Positions 1-7,983 of a stretch of DNA of 16,071 bases are shown here, one piece after another. Source of the stretch: Microbacteriaceae bacterium (GTDB lineage: Bacteria; Actinomycetota; Actinomycetes; Actinomycetales; Microbacteriaceae); the NCBI GenBank assembly GCA_025463545.1, contig JAODAR010000003.1, positions 1 to 16,071 of the forward strand, read 5' to 3'. Made by a program: the position numbers and the translations under genes. The first letter of the stretch is position 1, and each line of letters begins with the position of its first letter. The notes under the pieces are model-generated. The model saw only the letters and a program-made list of their open reading frames with translations, was not told the origin of the DNA and did not search any database.

Positions 1-1
1 C

Positions 2-181
2 ATCACCGACACCCTCCGCACACAAGCCACCACCCACAACGCGAGAACGGCGAACAAAACGGCGACCAAAACAGCGACACAAGCGGCGGACGCACAACCA
101 CCAGGCGCCACGGACAACGCGGACACCGCGGACACCGACACCAACACGGAGAACAACGCGGAGGAGAACCCGCCCTTCTGA
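2..181 (+). CDS. C-terminal tail of a truncated gene, possibly a DUF222/HNH endonuclease
   Basis: An open frame enters from the left edge and ends at a TGA at 179-181, giving 59 residues with no start inside the window. The first half is Thr/Ala/Lys-rich. The second half is an acidic low-complexity tract of Asp, Asn, Thr and Glu, and the chain ends in EENPPF. Disordered acidic tails ending in PPF are common on DUF222-containing HNH endonucleases of Microbacteriaceae, which is my basis for the tentative family. No catalytic domain is visible, so the identity is inference. The frame is favoured because it stays open from the edge and stops directly before a hairpin. The opposite strand also has an open frame here, but it is Cys/Arg/Pro-rich and looks like a shadow. 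Confidence 0.45.
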   Translation: MTDTLRTQATTHNARTANKTATKTATQAADAQPPGATDNADTADTDTNTENNAEENPPF

Positions 182-194
182 ATACGCCGATGCA

Positions 195-210
195 ATCGCC
201 GTAAGGCGAT
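195..210. terminator. Hairpin with GTAA tetraloop between convergent genes
   Basis: A perfect 6-bp stem (ATCGCC / GGCGAT) closes a GTAA loop, which is a GNRA-type tetraloop when transcribed from the plus strand. It begins 13 nt after the stop of the left-edge gene and lies about 50 nt beyond the 3' end of the convergent ltrA gene. No T-tract follows, so if it terminates transcription it is of the tail-less kind often proposed for actinobacteria. Confidence 0.35.
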
Positions 211-230
211 CGCCACGACGACACCTGCCG

Positions 231-272
231 TCCGGTGTCACATCCGGTGTCACATCCGCTGTCACATCCGCT
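231..272. repeat. 12-bp tandem repeat reiterating the ltrA stop region
   Basis: Three full units of TCCGGTGTCACA, the third with one substitution, start at 231, 243 and 255, with a half unit after them. Read on the minus strand each unit is four codons ending in ATG TGA. The array therefore repeats the last codons and the stop of ltrA in frame: the gene ends Gln-Arg-Met-stop and is followed by two more X-Arg-Met-stop copies. The repeat looks like slippage at the gene end and gives back-up stops. Confidence 0.8.
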
Positions 273-1491
273 GCTGCTGTGCGTCTCGGGTTGCCCGAGT
301 TCTGTGTGGCGCGACCGTGACCGCGATCATGAATGCGCAGATCACGGCAATTCCGGCCACGGTGGCGGGTAGCCCGATAGCGTCAGCAAAGAGAGGTAAC
401 AGGAGCACGAGCGCGCTGGCGGTGACCGTCGTTGCCGGGCGAATGACCAATCTGGGGACGAGCGGCGCGTGTACCGCCCACACCAAAACCAGGAACACGG
501 CAACCGGGATGGCGACGGCATAACCGGTCGCCACCGCAGGCACCTCGAGGTGGCCGCCGGTGCGCTCAACCGCGACCTCAAGCCCTGCCCCCAGCGCGGC
601 AAGAGCCGCGAAGATTCCGTAGTGACCGTATCCCCACAAGTACGACAGCTCACGATGGCCGGCTAGTCCCTCTCCGGCCGGCTCCAGGAAGTAGAGCCAC
701 CACAGCGAGAAGAGCAGGACGAGCCCGGCGATCGCGATGGCCACGAGCGATCCGCTCACTCCGCCCGCTTGAAGCGCCGCCTGCACACCGGTCGACGCGG
801 CGAGCACGCTTTCCCCGAGCAGGATGATCGTGACGAGGCCATAACGCTCGGCGATGTGGTGAGGGTGCCAGCTGGTGCGCCGCTTCGCTTCGGCCCACGG
901 TGGCACCGCGAGCTCCAGAACCACAAGAAGAGCGAAAACCGGCAGCAGCAACACTTCGGGAAGCAGGCCGGCGTCCGCCAGGAGGAGCCGAAGGACCCAG
1001 CCCACCTGCACAACAGCGATGCCCGCCGCGTAACGCACGGCAGTTCCCCGACTCGCCCCGTGTTCGATCCCCGCCCTCAACCATTGCGCAATCAAGCCCA
1101 TCCGCATGATGAGATAACCGACGGTGACTGCGCGGTAATCGGTGGCGTTGACTGCGGCCGGCACACCGGCGGCGAGGACGAGCACCCCGCTCATTTGCAC
1201 GAGTGTCATGAGCCGGTACGCCACGTCATCGGTGTCGTATGAGGAGGCGAACCAGGTGAAGTTCATCCATGCCCACCAGATCGCGAAGAACACCTGGAGA
1301 AACGGGGCTAGGAGTACGTGACTCTCCGCGATGCCGTGGGCAAGTTGCGCCGTGATGCTCGCCACCGCGACGACGAACGTCAGGTCGAACAACAGCTCGA
1401 GCGGGCTTGAGACCCGGTGCGGTTCATCCGTCGCACGCGGCGACATCCGTACCCGAATTCGACCAGCGGAGGGCAGCGCCTCGTGCGTCAT
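262..1491 (-). CDS. ltrA: Low temperature requirement protein A (LtrA) family membrane protein
   Basis: This 409-residue polytopic protein belongs to the LtrA family, named after a Listeria gene needed for growth in the cold; its biochemical role is unknown. The family signature is clear near the N-terminus, where residues ~30-43 read PLELLFDLTFVVAV. About ten to twelve hydrophobic segments follow through to residue ~395, with the usual ER-rich loop (HIAERYGLVTIILLGES) in the middle. Length is normal. The ATG at 1491 is preferred because a TAGGCT -10 hexamer lies 6 nt upstream, the spacing of a leaderless transcript; there is no Shine-Dalgarno. A second in-frame ATG at 1446 is possible. The gene stands alone between unrelated neighbours. 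Confidence 0.9.
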   Translation of the reverse strand: MTHEALPSAGRIRVRMSPRATDEPHRVSSPLELLFDLTFVVAVASITAQLAHGIAESHVLLAPFLQVFFAIWWAWMNFTWFASSYDTDDVAYRLMTLVQMSGVLVLAAGVPAAVNATDYRAVTVGYLIMRMGLIAQWLRAGIEHGASRGTAVRYAAGIAVVQVGWVLRLLLADAGLLPEVLLLPVFALLVVLELAVPPWAEAKRRTSWHPHHIAERYGLVTIILLGESVLAASTGVQAALQAGGVSGSLVAIAIAGLVLLFSLWWLYFLEPAGEGLAGHRELSYLWGYGHYGIFAALAALGAGLEVAVERTGGHLEVPAVATGYAVAIPVAVFLVLVWAVHAPLVPRLVIRPATTVTASALVLLLPLFADAIGLPATVAGIAVICAFMIAVTVAPHRTRATRDAQQQRM

Positions 1492-1497
1492 CCGTTC

Positions 1498-1503
1498 AGC
1501 CTA
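1498..1503 (-). promoter_or_regulatory. Leaderless -10 element of ltrA
   Basis: On the minus strand TAGGCT (TANNNT type) is followed by six bases and then the ATG of ltrA. Transcription would start at or next to the start codon, which fits the missing ribosome-binding site. No convincing -35 box lies 16-18 nt upstream. Confidence 0.5.
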
Positions 1504-1550
1504 GAAGTACAGCTGGCTGTGCGATAGGCCGATGACAAGCGCAACGGCGG

Positions 1551-1671
1551 CTGAGTTGCTCACTCACTAGCCCGGCCGGTGTGGTTGCGTCGCGCGTTTC
1601 GTTTCGGCATGCTGAGTTCCTCACTCACCAGCCGAATCGGTCTGGTTGCGCCGCGCGTAGCGTTTCGCCGC
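1551..1671. repeat. Imperfect ~60-bp direct repeat covering the DUF6194 gene end
   Basis: Two adjacent copies have a period of 61 bp, the first from 1551 and the second from 1612. Over the first 58 columns I count about 11 mismatches and no gaps. The right-hand copy contains the real 3' end and stop of the DUF6194 gene; the left-hand copy lies outside it. Confidence 0.85.
1560..1607 (-). pseudogene. Relic of a second DUF6194 C-terminus
   Basis: Read on the minus strand, the left copy of the repeat still encodes a peptide ending PKRNARRNHTGRASE and a TGA. It aligns without gaps to the end of the intact neighbour, AKRYARRNQTDSAGE plus TGA. Several differences are silent arginine-codon changes. 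That pattern suggests the copy once belonged to a coding gene, for example a tandem paralogue whose body was deleted. Confidence 0.55.
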
Positions 1672-2112
1672 CAAACGGTGCGCGTCCGTCAGCAGCGCCT
1701 TGGCCCGCTCCGTGCTCTTGTTGCCGGGGCACAGGACCGAGACCCATCCCTGCACGGCGTAGACCGGGTGGGGGAGCAGCGTGTCAAGGTTCGTGTAGTC
1801 GAACTCGGCCGCGTGGTCCGGATGCCGGTTGGCCGGATAGCCGATCTGGTCTTCGAACGCGCGCCGACCGATGGCGATATTCAGACGGAACACTCCGTCA
1901 CGACTGAGCTCGGATGCTTCGTCGAAGCCGGGATAGTCGTTTGTGACCAGTGTCGCGAACGGAAACAGCTGGTTCGCCGCGTCGCCGATCGGATCGTAGA
2001 AGAAGAACGAGTCACCCCAGGCTGCTTCCGGGGCCCCATTCGCTTCACTCCCTGTCGTGGCGACCACATCCGGCAGACCCCTGACGAACTCGATGATGTC
2101 ATCCTCGGTCAT
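1621..2112 (-). CDS. DUF6194 family protein
   Basis: The 163-residue soluble protein matches what I know of the DUF6194 family across its full length: an MTEDDIIEFVRGLPDVV start, the block AAWGDSFFFYDP around residues 30-41, TLVTNDYPGFD around 54-64, GVFRLNIAIGR around 73-83, and HPVYAVQGWVSVLCPG near 114-129. The function of the family is unknown; the fold may be YjbR/CyaY-like, but that is inference. It is the last gene of a minus-strand operon, and its ATG overlaps the last 14 nt of the AlkD-like gene, so translation is probably coupled. A purine-rich stretch (GGAAG) lies about 8 nt before the start. Confidence 0.85.
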   Translation of the reverse strand: MTEDDIIEFVRGLPDVVATTGSEANGAPEAAWGDSFFFYDPIGDAANQLFPFATLVTNDYPGFDEASELSRDGVFRLNIAIGRRAFEDQIGYPANRHPDHAAEFDYTNLDTLLPHPVYAVQGWVSVLCPGNKSTERAKALLTDAHRLAAKRYARRNQTDSAGE

Positions 2113-2626
2113 GGGTCATGCTTCCACTCGGTGGCGTTTCCACTCCCTGCGGCCACGCCAAGAGGGCAGCGCGGCGCAGCCACCCGTTGTCGTCCTGGGC
2201 CCAGCGACGGATTACAGCATCCGCGCGCTGGCGACCCGGTCCGTCGAGGCCGCCGACCAACGGGCGCACGACATCGAGGGCGAGTGGGTCCGCCAGGGCA
2301 TTCAGACTGGCATCCCGCAGGAAACCTTCGATGCGCGTCAGGTCGGAGTTGCGCAGCAGCCGAACGTTCGACTGCAGCAGAACGATGGCGGCGAGCCGCC
2401 GCTCGAACACGGGCTCGGCCCAGAGCTCTGAGCTGAGGGCGGCGATCTCGTCGTGGGTCAGGTCGCGGTAACGGCGACCCGCGTCCCGAATCGTTCCACG
2501 CACCGCTCCGACCGACGCGCCATAGAAGTGAAGGTCGCTGCCGAGCCGCGACTTCGCTTCGTTGGCCCGGTGCCAGTCGCCTTCGCGCTGGAGCGTGGCG
2601 TCTACAAATTCCCCGGCAGCACTCAC
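2099..2626 (-). CDS. AlkD-like DNA alkylation repair protein, C-terminally truncated
   Basis: The 175-residue product resembles the N-terminal two thirds of the AlkD/ALK HEAT-repeat DNA glycosylases, which excise bulky or cationic alkylated bases. Recognisable blocks are LHFYGASVGAVR at residues 32-43, ELWAEPVFERRLAAIVLL at 67-84, LADPLALDVVRPLV at 111-124 and RWAQDDNGWLRRAALLAW at 141-158. Full-length relatives continue for about 60-75 residues with a F..KAIGW.LRE helix, which is absent here. The sequence instead leaves the family after AALLAW and ends in a short unrelated tail. The GTG start overlaps the TGA of the upstream membrane gene (GTGA), which sets the start. The loss of the last helices makes activity doubtful; it may be a decaying gene. 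Confidence 0.7.
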   Translation of the reverse strand: MSAAGEFVDATLQREGDWHRANEAKSRLGSDLHFYGASVGAVRGTIRDAGRRYRDLTHDEIAALSSELWAEPVFERRLAAIVLLQSNVRLLRNSDLTRIEGFLRDASLNALADPLALDVVRPLVGGLDGPGRQRADAVIRRWAQDDNGWLRRAALLAWPQGVETPPSGSMTHDRG

Positions 2627-3232
2627 CTGTCCATTCTCGCTGTGAGTCGGTCGGCGGTGAGCTTCCGACCCTTGATGAACAGCCAGAAAATGACAGCAAC
2701 TTCGCCGACGAAGAGCAGGCCACCGAAGACGGCACTGAAGCCGGCGATGGAGACAGTACCGACGGCATCCGCGATGTAACCGAGGCCGGCGATTACAAGC
2801 AGCATTCCGAAGACACGCGGCATGAACCCCGAGCGGTAGGCCAGGTATGCAATCACCAGCAGGTGGACACCGAAGGCGCCGAGGCTGATCAGCCAAATTG
2901 CGGTGAAGGCTTCGACCGCCCTGAGCACAGCGACCGGATCGTGCACAACGGTCAGGGCGACGACGAGTTGGCTGATCGCCACCATGAATCCGACCGCGAA
3001 AGCGACGCGCAGCCACGCGGCCACAGCTGAGAGCACACGATTGACGGGTTTGAACAGGGTGTACCACGCCCCCGCCACGACGATGTCGAGGACCGTGACG
3101 ATGAATAGAGCGACGATGCCGAACAGTAGCTGCGCCGGCGCGTGACCGATCGCCTCGGCGGTCATCACCGCGTCGCCCTTCGTAATGAGGGGCACGATCG
3201 CGCCGAAGTTGCCCAGCGAAGCCAGCACGGCC

Positions 3233-3255
<23 letters not shown>
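2623..3255 (-). CDS. DUF4386-type integral membrane protein, N-terminus probably shortened
   Basis: The ~210-residue protein has five to six membrane segments and the features of DUF4386: LFKPVNRVLS at ~68-77, a long loop near VVHDPVAVLRAVEAF, LAYRSGFMPRVFGMLLVIAGLGYIAD at ~138-163, and a WLFIKGRK end. Function is unknown. I chose a GTG at 3255 because GAGG lies just upstream and it keeps more of the first membrane helix; an ATG at 3234 has no ribosome-binding site. Either start lies inside or abuts the divergent TetR coding region, and the family normally has some 15-20 more residues. The 5' end has therefore probably been lost. It is the first gene of the three-gene minus-strand operon. Confidence 0.7.
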
Positions 3256-5391
<2,136 letters not shown>

Positions 5392-5397
5392 GCACCG

Positions 5398-5745
5398 CTA
5401 CGCAAGCAGTGACGCGAGGCTGGGGACCCTCAGGAACGGCATGTACTCGTCCGACGCCAGCAGGAACGAGAATACCGAGTGGATCAGGGGCGCGGACGCA
5501 GCGCTCGCGAGCAGGTAGGCGAGGGTCTTCCTGGCACCCATCCGGAACACGATGGATGCCAGGAGAACAGTCATCAGCGCCGGTGCCGGGTGATAGATCC
5601 ACCACGGCAGGTTGAGCCGATCTCGACGGCTACTCCTTTGCGGTCTCTGGCCGGTTTTACCGCACGCTAGCGGATCCACGACAGTGCGGTGCCGGAAGGC
5701 GGAACGCAGCGGCGGCCAGCTATAGACACTTTCACTATCCGACAT
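5398..5745 (-). CDS. Small hydrophobic protein of unknown function, N-terminus doubtful
   Basis: The frame can begin at an ATG at 5745 (115 residues). The credible part is the last ~70 residues: WWIYHPAPALMTVLLASIVF, RMGARKTLAYLLASAASAPL and SDEYMPFLRVPSLASLL. This forms two membrane helices separated by a basic turn and looks like a small conserved membrane protein. The ~48 residues before it are Arg/Ser/Pro-rich and do not look native. A strong AAAGGAG sits near 5630 on the minus strand without a usable start codon at the right distance. I infer that the real start has been lost and that this is a remnant or a poorly expressed gene. It converges on argG with six bases between stops. I do not recognise a function. 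Confidence 0.35.
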   Translation of the reverse strand: MSDSESVYSWPPLRSAFRHRTVVDPLACGKTGQRPQRSSRRDRLNLPWWIYHPAPALMTVLLASIVFRMGARKTLAYLLASAASAPLIHSVFSFLLASDEYMPFLRVPSLASLLA

Positions 5746-5762
5746 GCATACTATCTGTTGTG
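5723..5762 (+). promoter_or_regulatory. Probable leaderless promoter of the MerR gene with repeated ACTATC
   Basis: TAGACA (5723-5728) and CATACT (5747-5752) are 18 bp apart, and the GTG start at 5760 follows seven bases after the -10. No ribosome-binding site is present, so the transcript would be leaderless. The word ACTATC occurs at 5734 and again at 5750, 16 bp apart and flanking ATGCAT. It could be part of an autoregulatory site, since MerR proteins usually bind in the spacer between promoter hexamers. Confidence 0.45.
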
Positions 5763-6380
5763 AAGATCTCGCAACTGAGCACCGAAAGCGGCATCCCCCT
5801 GCCGACCATCAAGATGTATCTGCGGGAAGGGTTGTTGCCCCCGGGTGAGCGCACCGGGGTCAACCAGGCCGATTACTCGGCCGACCACCTGCGCCGACTT
5901 AGCGTCATCACCGGGCTGATCCGGGTTGGCGGGCTCTCGATTGCCGCGGCGCGGTCGGTGCTGGAAGCGGCCACCTCCGACATACCTCTCGCCTACACGC
6001 TGGGAGTGGCGCAGCAGGCGGCATCCGCTCTGGTCAATCCAGCGGATGTTGACATCAGGGATCTGAAAGCGGCCGACGAGATCATGAGCCCCTGGCTGTA
6101 CAGTTCCGACGGCCCAGGGCGCCTTGGCGTCGCACAGGTCCTGGCCGCTCTCACGGCGTCCGGGCTGCCGGCTGATCCGCGGTGGCTCGAACGCTACGCC
6201 GAAGCGGCGCTGGTCGTCGCCGAAGCCGATTTGGACCTGATCGACACCCGTGAGAGCCGCGAGGAAAAATCCGAGACGGTCGTGATCGGCACTGTGCTGG
6301 GAGATGCCCTCTTCGCTGCGCTTCGCCGGGCCGCTCAAGAGCACGTCTCGAACAAGCGATACAACCAACCATCCGAGTAA
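5760..6380 (+). CDS. MerR-family transcriptional regulator
   Basis: The 206-residue protein opens with a canonical MerR winged helix: KISQLSTESGIPLPTIKMYLREGLLPPGER (helix-turn-helix plus first wing), then DHLRRLSVITGLIRVGGLSIAAARSVL at ~40-67. The remainder is an Ala/Leu-rich helical region of about 130 residues with no cysteine pattern for metal sensing, so the effector is unknown. The GTG at 5760 is fixed by the conserved N-terminus. The following membrane-protein gene begins 24 nt after its stop with its own ribosome-binding site, so the two are probably one transcript and the regulator may control it. Confidence 0.9.
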   Translation: MKISQLSTESGIPLPTIKMYLREGLLPPGERTGVNQADYSADHLRRLSVITGLIRVGGLSIAAARSVLEAATSDIPLAYTLGVAQQAASALVNPADVDIRDLKAADEIMSPWLYSSDGPGRLGVAQVLAALTASGLPADPRWLERYAEAALVVAEADLDLIDTRESREEKSETVVIGTVLGDALFAALRRAAQEHVSNKRYNQPSE

Positions 6381-6404
6381 GACGAGCATCCGTTTGGAGC
6401 AGTC

Positions 6405-7400
6405 ATGACAACCACCCTGCAACATCCACCGGTCGTGACACGTGACGCACTCACATGGCACAGACCTCTCCTCGTCCTCGCCTGCGGCATGCTCGCGCTG
6501 GTGCTTGTCAGCCTCATTGGACTGATGGTCGATCAGCGAGTCCTTCTCGGCGCGCCGATCTGGGCCAAACCGTTCAAGTTCGCGGTCTCGATTCTGGTGT
6601 ACGCGATCACCCTGTCCTGGCTCACCGCTTCGATTCCGAAACATCGACGCCTCGCATGGTGGGCGGGAACGATCGCAGCAATCGCCCTGCTCATCGAAAT
6701 GGTCATCATCACCGGCGCGGTCATCGCCGGGACGACCAGCCACTTCAACGTGTCGACACCCCTACACGCGGCCCTCTGGGCGACGATGGCGATCTCCATC
6801 GTCGTGGTGTGGCTCATCACCCTCTTCATCGGAGTGCTGCTCGCCTTCGCTCGGCTCGGAGACTCCGCCCGCGCCTGGGCCATCCGCGGCGCCGTGGTGC
6901 TCGGCCTGGCGGGTATGGCTCTCGCCTTTCTGATGACGTCACCGACTTCTGCGCAACTGGGCAACTTCCAGGGCATCGCCGGCGCGCACGCGGTGGGTGT
7001 CGCGGACGGCGGTCCGGGCCTCCCGATCCTCGGCTGGAGCACAGTCGCCGGCGACCTCCGCGTTCCGCACTTCGTTGGCATGCACGCCCTCCAGGTTCTG
7101 CCTCTGGCGATTGTGCTGCTTGAGCTCGGGGCACGCCGAGTGCCAGCCCTCAATCGCGTGCAGACCCGTCGCAACCTGATGATCGTGCTCTCGGCACTGT
7201 ATGCGGCCGTGATCGCGATCCTCACGGTCCAGGCCCTCACCGGCCAGTCGGTCGTGCGACCGGATGCCGCAGTGAGCGCGATCACCCTGGCCGTCTTCGG
7301 TGCCGCCGCCGTCGCATCCGCTCTCATCGTGTCGCACGGAGGCCGCATTGTGCGAGCGCTGGCCGAAGATGACATGGCCGAGCCGGCGCGTTCGTTCTAG
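6405..7400 (+). CDS. Uncharacterised multi-spanning membrane protein
   Basis: The 331-residue protein has eight or so hydrophobic segments and no domain name I can assign. Motifs that look functional are WAKPFKFAVS at 53-62, TSHFN at 111-115, HAVGVADGGPGLP at 195-207 and GDLRVPHFVGMHALQVLP at 216-233. Histidines 113, 121, 195, 222 and 227 lie in or next to membrane helices, which could mean haem or metal binding, but that is speculation. I recall similar hypothetical proteins in other bacteria. The start is set by GGAG six bases upstream. It directly follows the MerR gene and is likely co-transcribed with and regulated by it. Confidence 0.85.
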   Translation: MTTTLQHPPVVTRDALTWHRPLLVLACGMLALVLVSLIGLMVDQRVLLGAPIWAKPFKFAVSILVYAITLSWLTASIPKHRRLAWWAGTIAAIALLIEMVIITGAVIAGTTSHFNVSTPLHAALWATMAISIVVVWLITLFIGVLLAFARLGDSARAWAIRGAVVLGLAGMALAFLMTSPTSAQLGNFQGIAGAHAVGVADGGPGLPILGWSTVAGDLRVPHFVGMHALQVLPLAIVLLELGARRVPALNRVQTRRNLMIVLSALYAAVIAILTVQALTGQSVVRPDAAVSAITLAVFGAAAVASALIVSHGGRIVRALAEDDMAEPARSF

Positions 7401-7461
7401 TTGGTGGATTTGGCGGCAACCGTCCGATATGGAATGAGAATGCGCCCCGAGGCGTTGAAGG

Positions 7462-7489
7462 TTGGGTCGGGTTGATCCCACCGACTCAA
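7462..7489. promoter_or_regulatory. Inverted repeat upstream of the thioredoxin gene
   Basis: The arms TTGGGTCGG and CCGACTCAA pair with one mismatch around a 10-nt centre. The element lies 61 nt after the membrane-protein stop and 9 nt before the thioredoxin ribosome-binding site. It could be an operator, a leader hairpin or a terminator for the upstream gene; it has no T-tract. Confidence 0.4.
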
Positions 7490-7511
7490 TCACACCCGAG
7501 GAGGAGACGAA

Positions 7512-7895
7512 ATGGCGACCATAGAACTGACAGCGGATGCGTTCGAAGCGAAAGTCACGTCACCCGGCATCACCCTGGTTGATTTCTGGGCGGACTGGTG
7601 TGGCCCGTGCAAGAGCTTTTCCCCGATCTACGACGCTGCGAGCGAGAAGAACCCCGATATCACCTTTGGCAAGGTCGACACCGAAGCCGAGCAGGGGCTC
7701 TCAGCCGCAGCCGGTATCACGTCGATCCCCACCCTGATGGCTTTCCGTGACGGCATCCTCGTCTTCTCGCAGCCGGGTGCGCTTCCTGCGCCGGCCCTCG
7801 ACCAGGTCATCGACGCGGTGAAGGGACTCGACATGGACGAAGTCCGTGCCAAGGTCGCTGAGTATGCCAACGGCCAGGAACCCGGGGACGCCTGA
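7512..7895 (+). CDS. trxA: Thioredoxin
   Basis: This 127-residue cytoplasmic disulfide reductase contains the WCGPCK active site at residues 29-34 (redox cysteines 30 and 33), the buried aspartate at 24 (VDFWADWC) and the cis-proline at 73 (SIPT). These are all the residues needed for function. It is about 15-20 residues longer than E. coli thioredoxin because of an acidic C-terminal extension (DEVRAKVAEYANGQEPGDA). A very strong ribosome-binding site (GAGGAGGAG) lies 4 nt before the ATG. No reductase gene is nearby. The inverted repeat upstream suggests independent regulation from the MerR unit. Confidence 0.95.
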   Translation: MATIELTADAFEAKVTSPGITLVDFWADWCGPCKSFSPIYDAASEKNPDITFGKVDTEAEQGLSAAAGITSIPTLMAFRDGILVFSQPGALPAPALDQVIDAVKGLDMDEVRAKVAEYANGQEPGDA

Positions 7896-7919
7896 GCGTT
7901 TCGCTTGTGTCTCTCAGGT

Positions 7920-7983
7920 TCCCTGGCTCGTAGGTTCACTAGCTCGTCGGTCCCCTAGCTCGTAGGTCCCCTAGCTCGCGTCT
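7920..7983. repeat. Four-copy 16-bp tandem repeat
   Basis: Units start at 7920, 7936, 7952 and 7968 and follow CCCCTAGCTCGTAGGT with one to a few changes each; the last unit diverges after CTCG. Three units contain CTAGCTCG. The array begins 24 nt after the thioredoxin stop and includes the in-frame terminal TAG of the amidohydrolase pseudogene on the other strand, so it sits between two converging gene ends. Function unknown. Confidence 0.8.

Noticed and set aside
317..1242. Plus-strand open frames opposite ltrA
   Set aside because: They are antisense shadows of a well-supported family gene and show no domain or ribosome-binding site.
1579..2436. 285-codon plus-strand frame over DUF6194 and the AlkD-like gene
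   Set aside because: No family resemblance; the minus-strand genes explain the sequence and overlap properly as an operon.
7920..7983. Possible CRISPR array
   Set aside because: Repeats are contiguous 16-bp units without spacers, and no cas gene is present.
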